This document shows positions 47,343-58,282 of a stretch of DNA of 64,000 nucleotides, one piece after another. The stretch lies in the NCBI GenBank assembly GCA_003996215.1, contig QJPP01001782.1, positions 310,001-374,000 on the forward strand, in the 5' to 3' direction. Made by a program: the position numbers and the translations under genes. The first letter of the stretch is position 1, and every line of letters starts with the position of its first letter. This stretch comes from Jaltomata sinuosa. Its lineage: Eukaryota > Streptophyta > Magnoliopsida > Solanales > Solanaceae. The notes beneath the pieces are model-generated. The model ran no database searches. It saw nothing but the letters and a program-made list of their open reading frames with translations, and was not told the DNA's origin.

Positions 47343-47829
47343 AGTAATGGCCCAGCCAACTAGTGATATTATCCGCTTTGGGCCTAGGCTCACACAGTTT
47401 TAAAATGCATCACTAGAAAGTAAGGCCTACTTACTTATATATCCAGCATATCTCCTGTATTTTACCAATGTGGGACTTCTAATCCTAATATGGGGTGTTA
47501 CATACACCCCCTCTTATGGACTCAGTGTCCTCGCTGAGGTTTACCCCATCACATGGGATTTTCCTAGACTCAGGACTGAGGTTTGTCCTGCCTTACAGGG
47601 ATTTTTCTAAACTCAGTTTTAACTCTGGCCCACATTGATGAGGCTAACACAGGAGTGGCTCTGATACCATTTGTAATAGCCCAGCCCGCTAGTGATATTA
47701 TGTGCTTTGGGCCTAAGCCCAAATGGCTTTAAAACACTTCACTAAAGAGTAAGGCTTGCTTACTTATATACCCAGCATCTCTCATATGTTTTGCCGATGT
47801 GGGACTTCTATCAAATCTGGGGTGTTACA
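47343..47829 (-). mobile_element. TRIM (short non-coding LTR retrotransposon)
   Basis: Two ~160-bp LTRs at 47343-47502 and 47672-47829 (gtgatattat...gctttgggcct...ggggtgttaca) surround a 169-bp internal part. The plus sequence tggctctgatacca at 47656-47669 is the complement of an iMet primer site next to the right LTR. A polypurine tract (complement of acaccccctctt) adjoins the left LTR. Thus it is minus-oriented and complete but without coding capacity. No 5S-like sequence was seen, so I do not call it Cassandra. Confidence 0.85.
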
Positions 47830-50254
47830 TAGCACCCCAACCAAAGAAGTTTTCATGTAAGACTAAACTAGGGTCACCTTCAAATGATAATAACTCCTAG
47901 AATATAAAGAGTTAGTGGCCTATTACCTACCAAATTAAAGTTCATTGAGTCTTTTTTCCAACGCCACCGACCGCGCATTAATCCGAGTCTAGAGTAAAAA
48001 GTTGTCAGTATTTTAGTAACATATGTCTGTCTGTCCAACTGACAAACAAAAATCATGAGAGGAATCCACGGCTCATGGATCAAACCACGGACCGTGGATT
48101 GCACTCGTGGAAATCAGTCTTGCAAATTGATTTTTCACCTGAAAACCACGAGGGGGTTTCACATGTCGTGGAACGATCCACGGGTCATGAAACCAACTCG
48201 TGGAAATCAATTCAGAGGCTAGAAAAATGGTCTGAGAACCATGACCTCAATCCACGAATCATGATCCATTCTACGGGTCATGGTTCATGCTCGTGGAACC
48301 CAGCGATGAGTTTTTTCAGCAGTTTTTACTTAGTTTCCTTAGGGATATTTTAGACTTTTCCCACCTTGCTTTTAATGCTGATTTTAAAGTCATTTTAGCC
48401 TCTTTTAAGTGGGATTTAAAGGGAGTTACGACTAAGTTCCCTCATTCTCTCAATTAGAAATCCTAAGTCAGGAAAGAAAAGAAAGAAGAGCGTTCTCTCA
48501 GGCCTAGGGTTCTTCTCCAAAGCTTCAAACCTCAGTTTCAGCATAAGAATCTTCTACAACCAGGTATATATGTGGGTATTCAATAAGGGTTTAGTTCGCC
48601 CTTATGCCCAAAACCTTAGTCTTCTATTTCAAATTTTATGATGTTAGAAACTAGGATTCTTACCCAATCATACTAAATTCTACAGAATTCAGTCCTTATG
48701 ATTTCTACATGATTTACATCCTATTTTAGAAGATTTTTACCATGTTTTCAATGATTTGCATGAGCTTTCAGAAGAACTTTAAGAAATCAAGAATTTAACC
48801 TAAAATTGTAGTACTTTCATGAGAATTGGTTTTCTTCATAATTTAACCTAGAGTACTAGCATTCAATTTTAAGCATGAAATTAGCTAGTTTTCCGTCCAC
48901 AGGTTTTCTTTAAAACTCCTCATTATTCAGCAGGCTTTAGCTTACCTTCAGTATGTTTTACAAGAACATATTTTTAAATATAGACTTTCAGATATGCCAT
49001 CAATGATCACGAATTTAGTAAGTTTCATGATTAGTATGACATCTAGATATGTCCACTTGCTTTATGAATAGTTTTTAATTATACAGTCTTTCAGAAATCA
49101 TCCAGATTAATTAGGTTCTGACACAACATTCTAGAACTTCAGTTTTAAATGAGCTATCAGTATTCAGTTTGTGAGTAGTATTTAGAACCGAGCTGGACTA
49201 GGGTTCAGCGTACCCTCAAGTCCCAGAACTACGTGCCACCGTAGATTATTTAGTCCCTCAGTTGGGCATCAGAACTAGTGATCACACCAGTCATGCCTCT
49301 ATACCTTGGCAAGGTATATTGGGTCCTCTCGATGGGGCATATACATCGGACTCTACGTTTGGGTCACATGGTTTATGTTGGTTAACAGACTCTCCCACAG
49401 AATTAGACTCAGTAGTTGTGTACCAGGCCCTCAGTTTAATTTTATAGCTTTTAAATTACATTTTTCAGAATATCCTAAAATGTTAGATTTTGTGCATATT
49501 ATGTTTGGGCCTGAGTACTATAGATTCAATTTATAGTTTTTAAACAGCTAATCAATATTTTTAGCATGCTTAGTTATCTCATAGTCTATGTATCTCATAG
49601 CTTACAACTCAGAAACAGTTTATACTCTTTAGTAAAAGAGCCTATGTTTTACAGCGTTGACTTATGCATTCTCAGATATCCATATTTAGTCCAGCTTTCA
49701 ATTATTTTTCTAGTATATACATGTTTTCTCATATTTTCAAAGTTAGTGCATTACCTCAAATGCTAAGTACATTCAAAGTACTGATTGCATACCTTTTTGT
49801 GTTGTATCAATTTAATGATGCAGGTTTTAGTGCTAGCTCCCAGGATCATGGTAAGACAGATCACAGCTTCCAGTCAGCAAGGAATGAGTTCTCCTTATCC
49901 GGGAACTCCAGTCAGTTAGTAGTTATAGCGGTTATTTCAGTTGTTATACATTGATTAAAGATAGTTGGGGGTCATGTCTCGGCTAACCATAGTCAGTGTT
50001 GGTAGAGGCTTCATAGACAGTCAGTCAGTCAGTTGTATCATTTTTCAAATGAGTTGTATTTCAGTTTATAAAACTTCAGTTTATTATAGTACTCTTCAAG
50101 AGCTCATTATATGTTAAGCTTTCGCATATTATTCTTCAGTTTATCTATTTCTATTTAGTTACTCATGAATTATGTTTTCAAGAAGGGTTATCTTGGGATC
50201 ACTTGTGATCTCAGGTCCCATGTTATGTCTAGGGTGTAGGCTTGGGACGTGACA
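47830..50254 (+). repeat. Z-type solo LTR (about 2425 bp)
   Basis: It ends cttgggacgtgaca at 50254 like the G0 LTR (cttggggtgtgaca). It holds the palindromic word array (48050-48305) and the U5 block with 'agtcccagaactacgtgccaccgta'. No primer site or internal sequence follows, so it is a solo LTR. The start is unclear because TRIM abuts it. It is ~290 bp longer than the other Z LTRs near its start. Confidence 0.8.
48050..48305. repeat. Z array, copy in solo LTR
   Basis: Two to three units with catgagaggaatccacgg, accacggaccgtggatt and cactcgtggaaatca words. Confidence 0.75.
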
Positions 50255-51560
50255 GCCCCCTGCCATGGCCACCTCCACCTACTATAACTACAGCCTTAGA
50301 CTGTTGTTGCACCTGATTTCCTACCTATTTGAGAGGGAATTTCCTCTTGAAATTAGTCGGAACACTATAATGAAAACATCTACGATCTAGAGAAGGCCTT
50401 CTGGCATAAGTATAAGAAGCCCTCTACCCTCTCGAAGTTAAAAACTGCTAGTTGGCCTCTTAATGGCCACCTGTAGAAGCTAGCAAAGCTTACTGAATAG
50501 GGCGAGATAAATAGACCTATTGAGTGGAACCCCTGGAGTAAGAACCGCTGAAATTACCTTCATTCTGGGACTTCTTAGCTAACACCTTAGCTTGCCCTAC
50601 CTATCTGACCCCCTCCAGTTTCTTCACATAATCAGTCACCTTATTAAAGCTCTTCCCTGCCGAAGTCATATAAACAAACAAAACCTGCAACTTAGTATTC
50701 AGATCCTTCACATACAGATGAATCCTCTCCTTCTCAATGCCCAGAAGTTAGGTAGCATGACGGGACAAGGAATGAAACTTAGACTCATAAGCTGAAACAG
50801 ACATATTACCTGCTAAAGGTCTAGAAACACATCCTTCTTGCGATCTCTAAGAGTACGAGGCACATATTTCTCAAAAAATAAAGCATAAAACTAAGCCCAA
50901 GTCATCGGAGACAAGGATGAAGATCGACACTCTACATGAGCCCTCCACCACTACTTGGCATCACCCTGCAGCTGAAAAATAACAAACTCTTCCCTATGCT
51001 ATTGTACAATACCCAACTTGTGCAATCTTTTATAGAAATACAGAATAAACTCAAAGGCGTTCTCCTTCTTTGTACAATGAAATGACGGAGGTTTCAACTT
51101 CAAGAACTTGGTCACAAAGCTCATGCTCGGTCTCGGTCATAATAGGGCCTAGCATCAGGTGAAAGAAAGCATTGGAACCCAATAATTCATCCATTCTAGG
51201 AGTTATGGCTAGATGAGTGCCCAGAACCTGATCTGCAGGCCCAGTGGGGGTGGCTCCGATACCTGCCACCCCGCTTAGAAATGCCAACACCTATTGAATT
51301 ACCTTGGATGACATAGGGGGAAGACTTGCACCTCCGACTGAGGTTGCCTCTTCCTATTCCATGCCCTCCTCAAGCATAACCTCAACCTCCTCCTCAACAG
51401 GGTCCTGGGGTAGAGGAGGGGTCACAGCCCTTGGCTCAGTCGCTACCTGAGATCCACCCATGGTGGGTGTTGCTCTTCCTCTGCATCTTCCTCTCCCTCT
51501 AGCCATTGGTCCTGCAGCTGGAGTTATTGCCCTTGCTCCATTACGCCTAGTGTTGACCAT
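50255..51560 (-). pseudogene. Y gag, main part
   Basis: Real ATG at 51560 (MVNTRRNGARAITPAAGPMA), then RGRGRCRGRA. Stops follow at ~51354 and ~51291, then AFLSGVAGIGATPTGPADQV. Farther on, a gag signature is readable between stops (SAYESKFHSLSRHA, GIEKERIHLYVKDL, near 50800-50680), as is a basic Gly/Ser tail. It continues at 47337 after the TRIM/Z insertion. At least ten stops. Confidence 0.82.
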
Positions 51561-51761
51561 CTGCGGACAAAAAAGGGAAGTAAGTTACATACTAATTTGG
51601 ATCGCCAGATACTAATTCGAATCAAGTTATAGCACAAAGGAAGAATAAGAGATAGTTTCCTAAAGTCCTGTAGCCTCTCGAAGAAAAGTACAGACATCTC
51701 CATACCATTTCGCAAGACTCCACTAGACCCATTTTGGTACGATGAGATCAACGAACTTAGG

Positions 51762-51773
51762 GCTCTGATACCA
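51762..51773 (-). promoter_or_regulatory. Y primer binding site (initiator Met tRNA)
   Basis: The minus strand reads TGGTATCAGAGC, a perfect iMet site four bases from the 5' LTR end. The leader 51561-51761 has no ORF. Confidence 0.92.
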
Positions 51774-51777
51774 TCTT

Positions 51778-53969
51778 TGTCATGACCTAAACAACCGTGA
51801 TTGACACCCACCTAAAAACCCCAGTAAGCAAACCAAGTAATCAAGCCAACACTTACCAAAATAAACAACTAAAACTAGTTGCATTGAATAAAACTAAGAA
51901 TTCATATCTAAAACAAGTAAAAAGAGAATCTTGCGGAAAATACCCCTAGAATCTGAAAGTCGTGTACCAAAACATCTAACAAGTCTAGATTACAGGGATG
52001 CAACCCCAAAAGAAAAGTAGTTTGAGTTTGAACAATGGACTAGAAAGAAAAGACGAATCTATGGAAGCCTGAAAGAAGTAGCTCACCCTTAGATTCAGAT
52101 AACGCTCGTGTCAGTTGAGGTCGTGTAGCAGCCGCCAGAATATGCCATGTACTCACAAAAAGAGAGCAAGTGCAGTATCATTACATAAAATCAACAATGT
52201 ACTGATAGGATCATCGGCCAACTCCAAACATACAAAATATGAACAAATAACTAAAACTTAGTAAAACCAAATAGAATATATAAATCCAAGCCAGTGAGTA
52301 TAAATAAGACTCTCAATCATTAATTAATTTAACAACCACATATACTATGTCCACGAACCACCATAAGAAAAACTTCAGATAAGATTCAACATAACCTTTA
52401 AATACTCAAATCACCCAAGGATCTCTAAGACATCATCTATGGTATTTAACAAGCGACCCTGGTCTATACAAGAACCATTCTAGCATTTAAACATAGAAAG
52501 CCACTCATGGACTAATAGGAAATAAATGCATCATAATAATTAACCTGGTTCACTTATGGAACCAACACAAGGAAGAATAAACAAACATGTACCAGGCGTG
52601 GTACCCGAGCCAACCATCATAGAACCTGTACCATACATGGTACTCGAGACAATCGATAGATATCCCATACTAGGCATGGTACCCGAGCCAACCAATAAAT
52701 TTGTAACTAGGCGTGGTACCGAAGCCAACTGAAGAATCACAGATATCATTCAATCACAGGCATAATGAATACAACCACACTTGTAAAATCAACAAGCACT
52801 AAAACAAGATCATTGCACGGGATTGACAATCAGATACCATTTCAAATTAAGTTCCTTAGTCCTTAAAACATGCAATGTACAGAAATACTATGTAATAGTT
52901 AATATGAACATATAATGCATTTTGGGAAATAATCAACCATCACCTACCTCGAATTACGCCTGAGTGCTCTACTGAACCTGAGTCTTCCCCTTTCTTGGGT
53001 TTGTAGCCTGCTCTGAGTCTAAAACAAATACATAAACACAAAATCAACCAAAGATGTCCTAATTATCCCTTTAATATATCCAAATCCTAATCTCTAGGCA
53101 AAACCCATGATCTTTCCACCCAGCCCAGGGCTTTCCCACCATTAATTCACCTAGAACTATAATTTTTATGGTTACATTTAGCGAATTATGGTAAAGTGAT
53201 CATGAATAAGCAATTATATACAAAATCCAAAGTTTCTACACCCTAGAACCCTTTTTACACTAGATTTTGCCACCTTAGGTCAAGCCAAACCCTTCCCCAA
53301 GCTCGCAACTAGCGATTCTAAAGCATAGCAATTGTAGTACTATGTTAGGGAAGCAAAATCTTTACCTTTACAATGAAGTTTGGTGGAAAAATGGTTGAAA
53401 TATCTCTCTTTCGCCTTTGTCATTCCCCAAAATATTCTTGGGAATTTCTGAACATTTTTAGGAAAGTGTTTGTATTTACTATGACTTATACCACTATAGA
53501 GGTTCCTACTCTAATATAGCGGCGCCACCACAGCGGACGTCGCCCGCTATAGCAGGGTTGACCGCCTTGACTTCCACTATAGCGGTCATTGCCATTGTGG
53601 GGTGTCAAAAGTGGTTGACATGGGATAAAATCTCAGGAATCCTCCAAGATTTGCCTATTTTACAACACACCTTCAAACCTTGATGTTTTGAACCAACCCT
53701 TTCATGACAAGTTTGATATCGGAAGTTCAACTCACCCAAATTCACTTATGAAAAGTCTAACGAACTCCTTAACGTCTTAGCTAAAAGAAAATCTAGCTCA
53801 ACCTTATTCATTTTACCCAATCCTTTCTCAGATTGACCTACACCTTTCCTTGCTCTAGAATTGTTCGAGATCGGCCTAGCCCAAAATTTCAAACTCCCAA
53901 ACTCGGAAGTTTTCTAACCCATTTCTTTGCATAAATAGTTTGTCCATAATGACAGAATAGATCATTACA
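51778..53969 (-). repeat. Y 5' LTR (2192 bp)
   Basis: Plus-strand edges are tgtcatgacc and gatcattaca. GGTACC minisatellite 52586-52735; CGCTATAGCG-type words 53480-53615. It differs from the 3' LTR at many sites (more than the T1 pair), so Y is older than T1. Confidence 0.9.
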
Positions 53970-54887
53970 TCACCACTAAGTTTTACTCCAGGCGACTGCT
54001 AGTGATCGAGGGCTAGGACTGGGAGAAGGGGTAGAATCATCATCGTCATCGTCAATTCCCTTTGCAGCTCGCTTGCTCTCAGCCTCACCCATCTTCCTCT
54101 ACTTTTTTTCTTAGGAAGTGATAACCTTTACCCCGAAAGGGTAGAAATCAGGTTCCATCTCTAACTCCTTGTCAGTCTCCTCTTCAGGCACCTCAACTTA
54201 CCTACAGAGTGCAAACACCAGACTGGGAAGGTAGGGACCCTTCTTGCTGCCCCAATAGAAATCCTTCCACTTAGATATAATTTGGACCCCCACATTCAGT
54301 TGTGCACCTTGCATGGCATAGGACACCACCAAGGCTCGAGGGTAGGTCACGTGGGTATGGTTTCCTAATGGATTAATCCTTATAGACACCAGGTTCAGCC
54401 ACCTCCTAAAATCGACCGAGAAATATGTGCTCGTGATGCCCTCAGTAGTGGGCCAATAGACCTGTTCCCTAAACTCCTTCTCAACCAGAGTGTCCCGCAG
54501 CTATTTTATGTCCATCTCTTGGACCTTGGCTTCATACTCAGCATTCAAAGTGTGAGGCACTTCTAGTACCTCGTTGATGGTCCGAATATCCACGGGGACA
54601 TCCACTCCTTAAATGCAGATAGTGGGGTTAGGGTTGTCCTAAACACGGTAGGGTAGCATAGAACTCTCTTACCCAGCCTAAGAACTCGGAAGGGGGAGCC
54701 TTCACCACTAGACCCTAGCCAAACTCCTGGAGCCGGTTGTAGAATGCACTTGCTTTTTTGGAAACACTTTTTATGTTGAAATCCCTCTCATAGCAGAACT
54801 AAGTCCTCCACTGTCATAAAATCACTCTCAACTAGCATCATCAGGGAACATCTCATAAGCTGGAATGTGTTTTTGTTTTGCAGCCAT
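53970..54887 (-). pseudogene. Antisense ORF in X: putative plant transposon protein (Transposase_32-like)
   Basis: It lies opposite to the direction of X. ATG at 54887 (MAAKQKHIPAYEMF) is followed by stops, then SKKASAFYNRLQEFG, INEVLEVPHTLNAEYEAK, LRDTLVEKEFREQVYWPTT, YPRALVVSYAMQGAQLNVGV and KKGPYLPSLVFALCR. This order (FYxRL, NEVL, LLYAI-like, LNVGxII, LPSLxxALCR) is what I recall for the Pfam 'putative plant transposon protein' family. An acidic Ser/Pro tail follows. Y interrupts it; a decayed remainder is at 41482-41100. Function is unknown. Confidence 0.65.
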
Positions 54888-55967
54888 AGGATTTTTAAAT
54901 CTGCAAAATTAATGAAAAGGTATTGAGTTAGAACTCGTAAATCACTAAGGAAATCAAGTCCTGGAGAGAAGGCAAATACCTTGGCCTGCCTGAGAGGCTA
55001 CTGCCTACGGCCTCCTACTATAGCTTGCCACATCCCACTATGGTGATGCTGCTATAGTGGGAATTTATTCGCTATAACAGAGAAAGGCTGCTATAGTGCC
55101 CTTAATCATTCCAGAAAACTCTAGAGGAGCAAAAATGGCACCTCTTGATAAAATTCCTATTTTTAACATTCCAACTTTAGATCAGTGTTCCCAAAGTACT
55201 CTAACACTAGTTTATGCAAAAATTTAGGAATTATGACTCTTAAAGCCCGCCCAAATCATTTTTTCCAAATAAGGATGACCCTTCACATTCCTTATAGTTT
55301 TGAGCCTATTTTGGCCATGAACCCCGTAATTCTTACGCCCAGAATGCTATAGAAGCATTGGAAACATAATGGAAGATACCATGCTTCAAAAATTTGTCCA
55401 ATCAACCCCAAAAATTGAAATTTTAAACACAAACTCATAACCTATTCTATTCATCCATTTCAAGTATAGAACAAGCATAATTCAGGCAATGAAGTAAGAG
55501 GAGTAAAGTTTAATGATAGTTCATTTATTTCTGATGACGGGAGCAAAGTGATCAGGGGAGGAAAATGAGTTTTTTGAGTGAAAGAGAGAGAAATAGGTAA
55601 GAAACCCATTTCTCACCCCTTTAAACTATTGACATCCACTATAGCGGGATCCAGACCCATGGAGTGGGAAATATTATTCTCCCAGTTTGTTTAAATCTCA
55701 CTGACTCAGCATATTAATGAGTTTCTTGAGTGCTCAGGGAAGGGTTGCTCTAATTAGTCTTATTCGACTCAAAGAGGGCAAATTATTTGACAGAGCAAAG
55801 TAGTAATAATTGTGGCTTGATTTTTTGGTATGATGAAATTTTGGTGTTCGCATAAGGCTGTAATTACATTTCCATGATAAGGTCGTTAAGGTTAAAAAAT
55901 CTAGCTAGTTCTTTTCCTTTTGTTTAGTGATTGTTCGAGGATGAATGATGGGTAAATTGGTATCTGT
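54888..55967 (+). other. X right internal region, non-coding
   Basis: No gag or pol similarity. ctatagtggg-type words at 55015-55105 and a tatagcgggat at 55640. The end (ttcgaggatgaatgatgggt, then aaattggtatctgt) matches the sequence before the Y 3' LTR. No standard polypurine tract is present. Confidence 0.75.
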
Positions 55968-56095
55968 TGTAATGATCTATTTAGTTGTTATTAAAAGACA
56001 CATTTTTATGGGTTATGGGAACTTTGAAATACGCTCTCGAATTAATATGAGGTGACACGATGAAAAATTTTAGAATTTGAAATTTTAGGTTGGGC

Positions 56096-56103
56096 TGACG
56101 TCA
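56096..56103. promoter_or_regulatory. bZIP-type palindrome TGACGTCA in X 3' LTR
   Basis: Same site as 33448-33455. Confidence 0.55.
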
Positions 56104-57109
56104 TCCCGCTATAGCGAGAATTTCCCATTATAACGATATTGCAGTAGCGGTAGGCAGGTCGCTATAGCGGGACAACGGGACCAATAACCTAGAATGGGTT
56201 TTATAATTTTATTTTCTTATCTTCAATTGCAAAAAAAATAAGGCTTGCTCTAAAATCCTTCCTAGGGTGCCTGATGGCTTGGAAGCAATAAAGAAGGGGG
56301 ATTTCCGCTCGAATAGGGTAAAACCCATAGATTCTATGTTGACTTCTCACCAGTATTCACCCTCATGAAGCCAAAGTTTATGTTCAGTCTTCTGTAGCAG
56401 CTGTTTGGCATCCAGGTAGGCTAGGTTTAACTGAATGGTTTAGACCTGGGTTGAAATAGCATGACATGTTATAGACTGACAGGAGATTGTATGCTTAGGC
56501 CCTCGAGTATGGTGTTTGGATGGATAAAGCATATGAAACCTTATTGTTTGGGGTGGGAATATGAGTGATGTTGACCTTATACTTGTTTATTTTACGCTAT
56601 TGTTTTTAATCCTTGAATAATCATATTTTGTGTGGGTTCTCAAAATGGGTACTGACTAAATGTAAGGATGTTAGGTAATAGCAAAATCCCCAACTTAGTC
56701 TAATCAAGGGGGATAGTGTTAGTAAAGAGGTCTTGTGTTGTTGAAGTAAGAGTTAGACTTCATGTGGATGAATGTGTACTCCTAAATGACTCTAGAATTT
56801 AAGGTATATGAATTAATGTGCTTAATTGAATAAGTGGGGGAGGTTATTCTTCAGACAGGCATTTAAATCTTGAACAATGAATTATATTTATTGTGTAGGC
56901 GATGGTTATTGTAACCCAATTTGCATTATGTCTGCGTAATAACTATCTCATTAGTGTTATTTGCACAATACATTTTTAGGAAAAAGGGAATGATTGTTAG
57001 ATGATATCCTAAGTGTTAATCATATGCAATGAGTCTATTTTGAAAGATTGTTGGTTATACAAGTGTTGTATGCTATCATTGTGGTTGTGATTGTTGTGAT
57101 ATCTATTGT

Positions 57110-57230
57110 TCATTGGTTGGCTAGGGTATCATGATTGGTACAAGTTCTATTATTCATTAGTTGGCTTGGGTATCATGCCTGGTACAGTATCTATTATTTA
57201 TTGGTTGGCTCGGGTACCATCGGTACAGTA
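57110..57230. repeat. GGTACC minisatellite in X 3' LTR
   Basis: Three decayed units of ~48 bp (ggctagggtatcatg, ggcttgggtatcatgcc, ggctcgggtaccat). Confidence 0.75.
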
Positions 57231-58277
57231 CATGGACAAGAGCTCATCCCCTACAGGTCATGACTAATGGGCAACCAGAAGACCCTTAGCATGTGTGTAT
57301 AGGTTTACTTGATATTCATATGTGTTGGTTCCTTGAAATGACCGAGATTCATTGTTACTTGACATACATATTGGTCCTTGAGTGGCCGGGCTAGTTTGTT
57401 TAAGTGCTAAGGTGCTTTCTTATGTAAATCGTAGTTTCATGTTAAGAGTCATAGATGATATCCTAGGGATCCTTGGGTGGTCTAGGTTACTTGTAAGATG
57501 TGACATATTTACATGTGGTCTGTTTACTTGTGAAATTGGACATGATTTACTTGTGAAATTGGATATGACTTATATGTTTGTTGAGTCAGAGTTGTGTCTT
57601 ACTTGATTGTCAAGATGGATAGGCTTGAAGAGTCCAAGGTTTTTAGGGTGTCAAGGCATGACAGGGTTAAGGGAGTGGGGTGTGTTCTATAATGCCTGAG
57701 TTGGAAGGACATTAAGGTAAGAAACCTTAGGGGTGAGTGTGTATAATTCACAGGTAGCATATCTAGGTAGTAAGAGCATTTGATAAAAGACCTCTGACTG
57801 TGTAACTCACAAGTTGTATGCATTTTTTTTTTTGGATATTTACATGATTTTATGTGGCAGATTCAGGTTGACCGATGATACCTACCAGTACGTGTTGTTT
57901 GTACTGATATTACTTTTGCTATGCTTTTTTGGGTATAGTCTGGTTGCAGGATCAATTGATGTTTCTCAAGGGATGAGGATGGCGATCTCCAACAGTTTCT
58001 TCTCATCTCTTTCTATGGTGGGAGCTGTGTCTTATTTCTTTTCTATTTATCTTAGTACCTGATGTACCTATTTAGACTAGTTCCTAGGGAGGGGTTCCAG
58101 TTATATTTTAAAAAGGGTTTCATTATATTCAAAGATCAAAGACTGCTTTAATTTTCATAAAGGCAAATGTTATGTTTTCTTATTGACTTTCGCGTACATA
58201 TTTTAGTCGGGTGGTAAGGATTCTCCTACCTAGGTGATTTATAGTAGGTGCACATGATCTGACAGTAGGTAGTGATA

Positions 58278-58282
58278 GATAA
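58278..58282. repeat. Target site duplication gataa, right copy (X)
   Basis: Matches 21792-21796. Confidence 0.92.

Larger units (their letters stand above)
41483..53969 (-). mobile_element. Y: chromovirus inserted in X internal region
   Basis: Minus-strand element. 5' LTR 53969-51778, iMet primer site, gag 51560 to ~50260 and on to ~47190, protease, RT, RNase H, integrase, chromodomain to ~43864, and 3' LTR 43698-41483. gag is interrupted by a TRIM plus Z solo LTR (47343-50254). It is more decayed than T1 and T2. Its LTRs share layout and repeats with the X LTRs. Confidence 0.92.
21797..58277 (+). mobile_element. X: non-autonomous LTR retrotransposon, hosting T2, LINE and Y
   Basis: Bounded by tgtaatgacc at 21797 and agtgata at 58277 (CA to TA), with gataa on both sides. 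After removal of T2, the LINE and Y it is ~7.5 kb: 5' LTR ~2407 bp, primer site 40721-40733, internal region ~2.8 kb, 3' LTR 2310 bp. No gag, protease, RT or integrase is visible in the internal region. It carries only a decayed antisense ORF (53970-54887). LTR layout and the last bases before the 3' LTR match Y, so Y-like elements may have supplied proteins (inference). Confidence 0.9.
55968..58277 (+). repeat. X 3' LTR (2310 bp)
   Basis: It starts tgtaatgatct and ends agtgata, uninterrupted, and serves as a template for the split 5' LTR. TGACGTCA is at 56096-56103, CGCTATAGCG-type words at 56110-56170, the minisatellite at 57110-57230. Confidence 0.9.

Noticed and set aside
47343..47829. 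Cassandra TRIM with embedded 5S rRNA
   Set aside because: The LTRs have TRIM size and structure, but I see no 5S internal promoter boxes, so only a generic TRIM is supported.
49262..49954. Several 60-96 codon frames in 49262-49954
   Set aside because: They are chance frames in the AT-rich R/U5 part of the Z solo LTR. The matching parts of the other Z LTRs do not keep them.
54198..54389. A host gene exon
   Set aside because: The segment is part of a longer decayed antisense frame inside X, with stops on both sides and no splice pattern.
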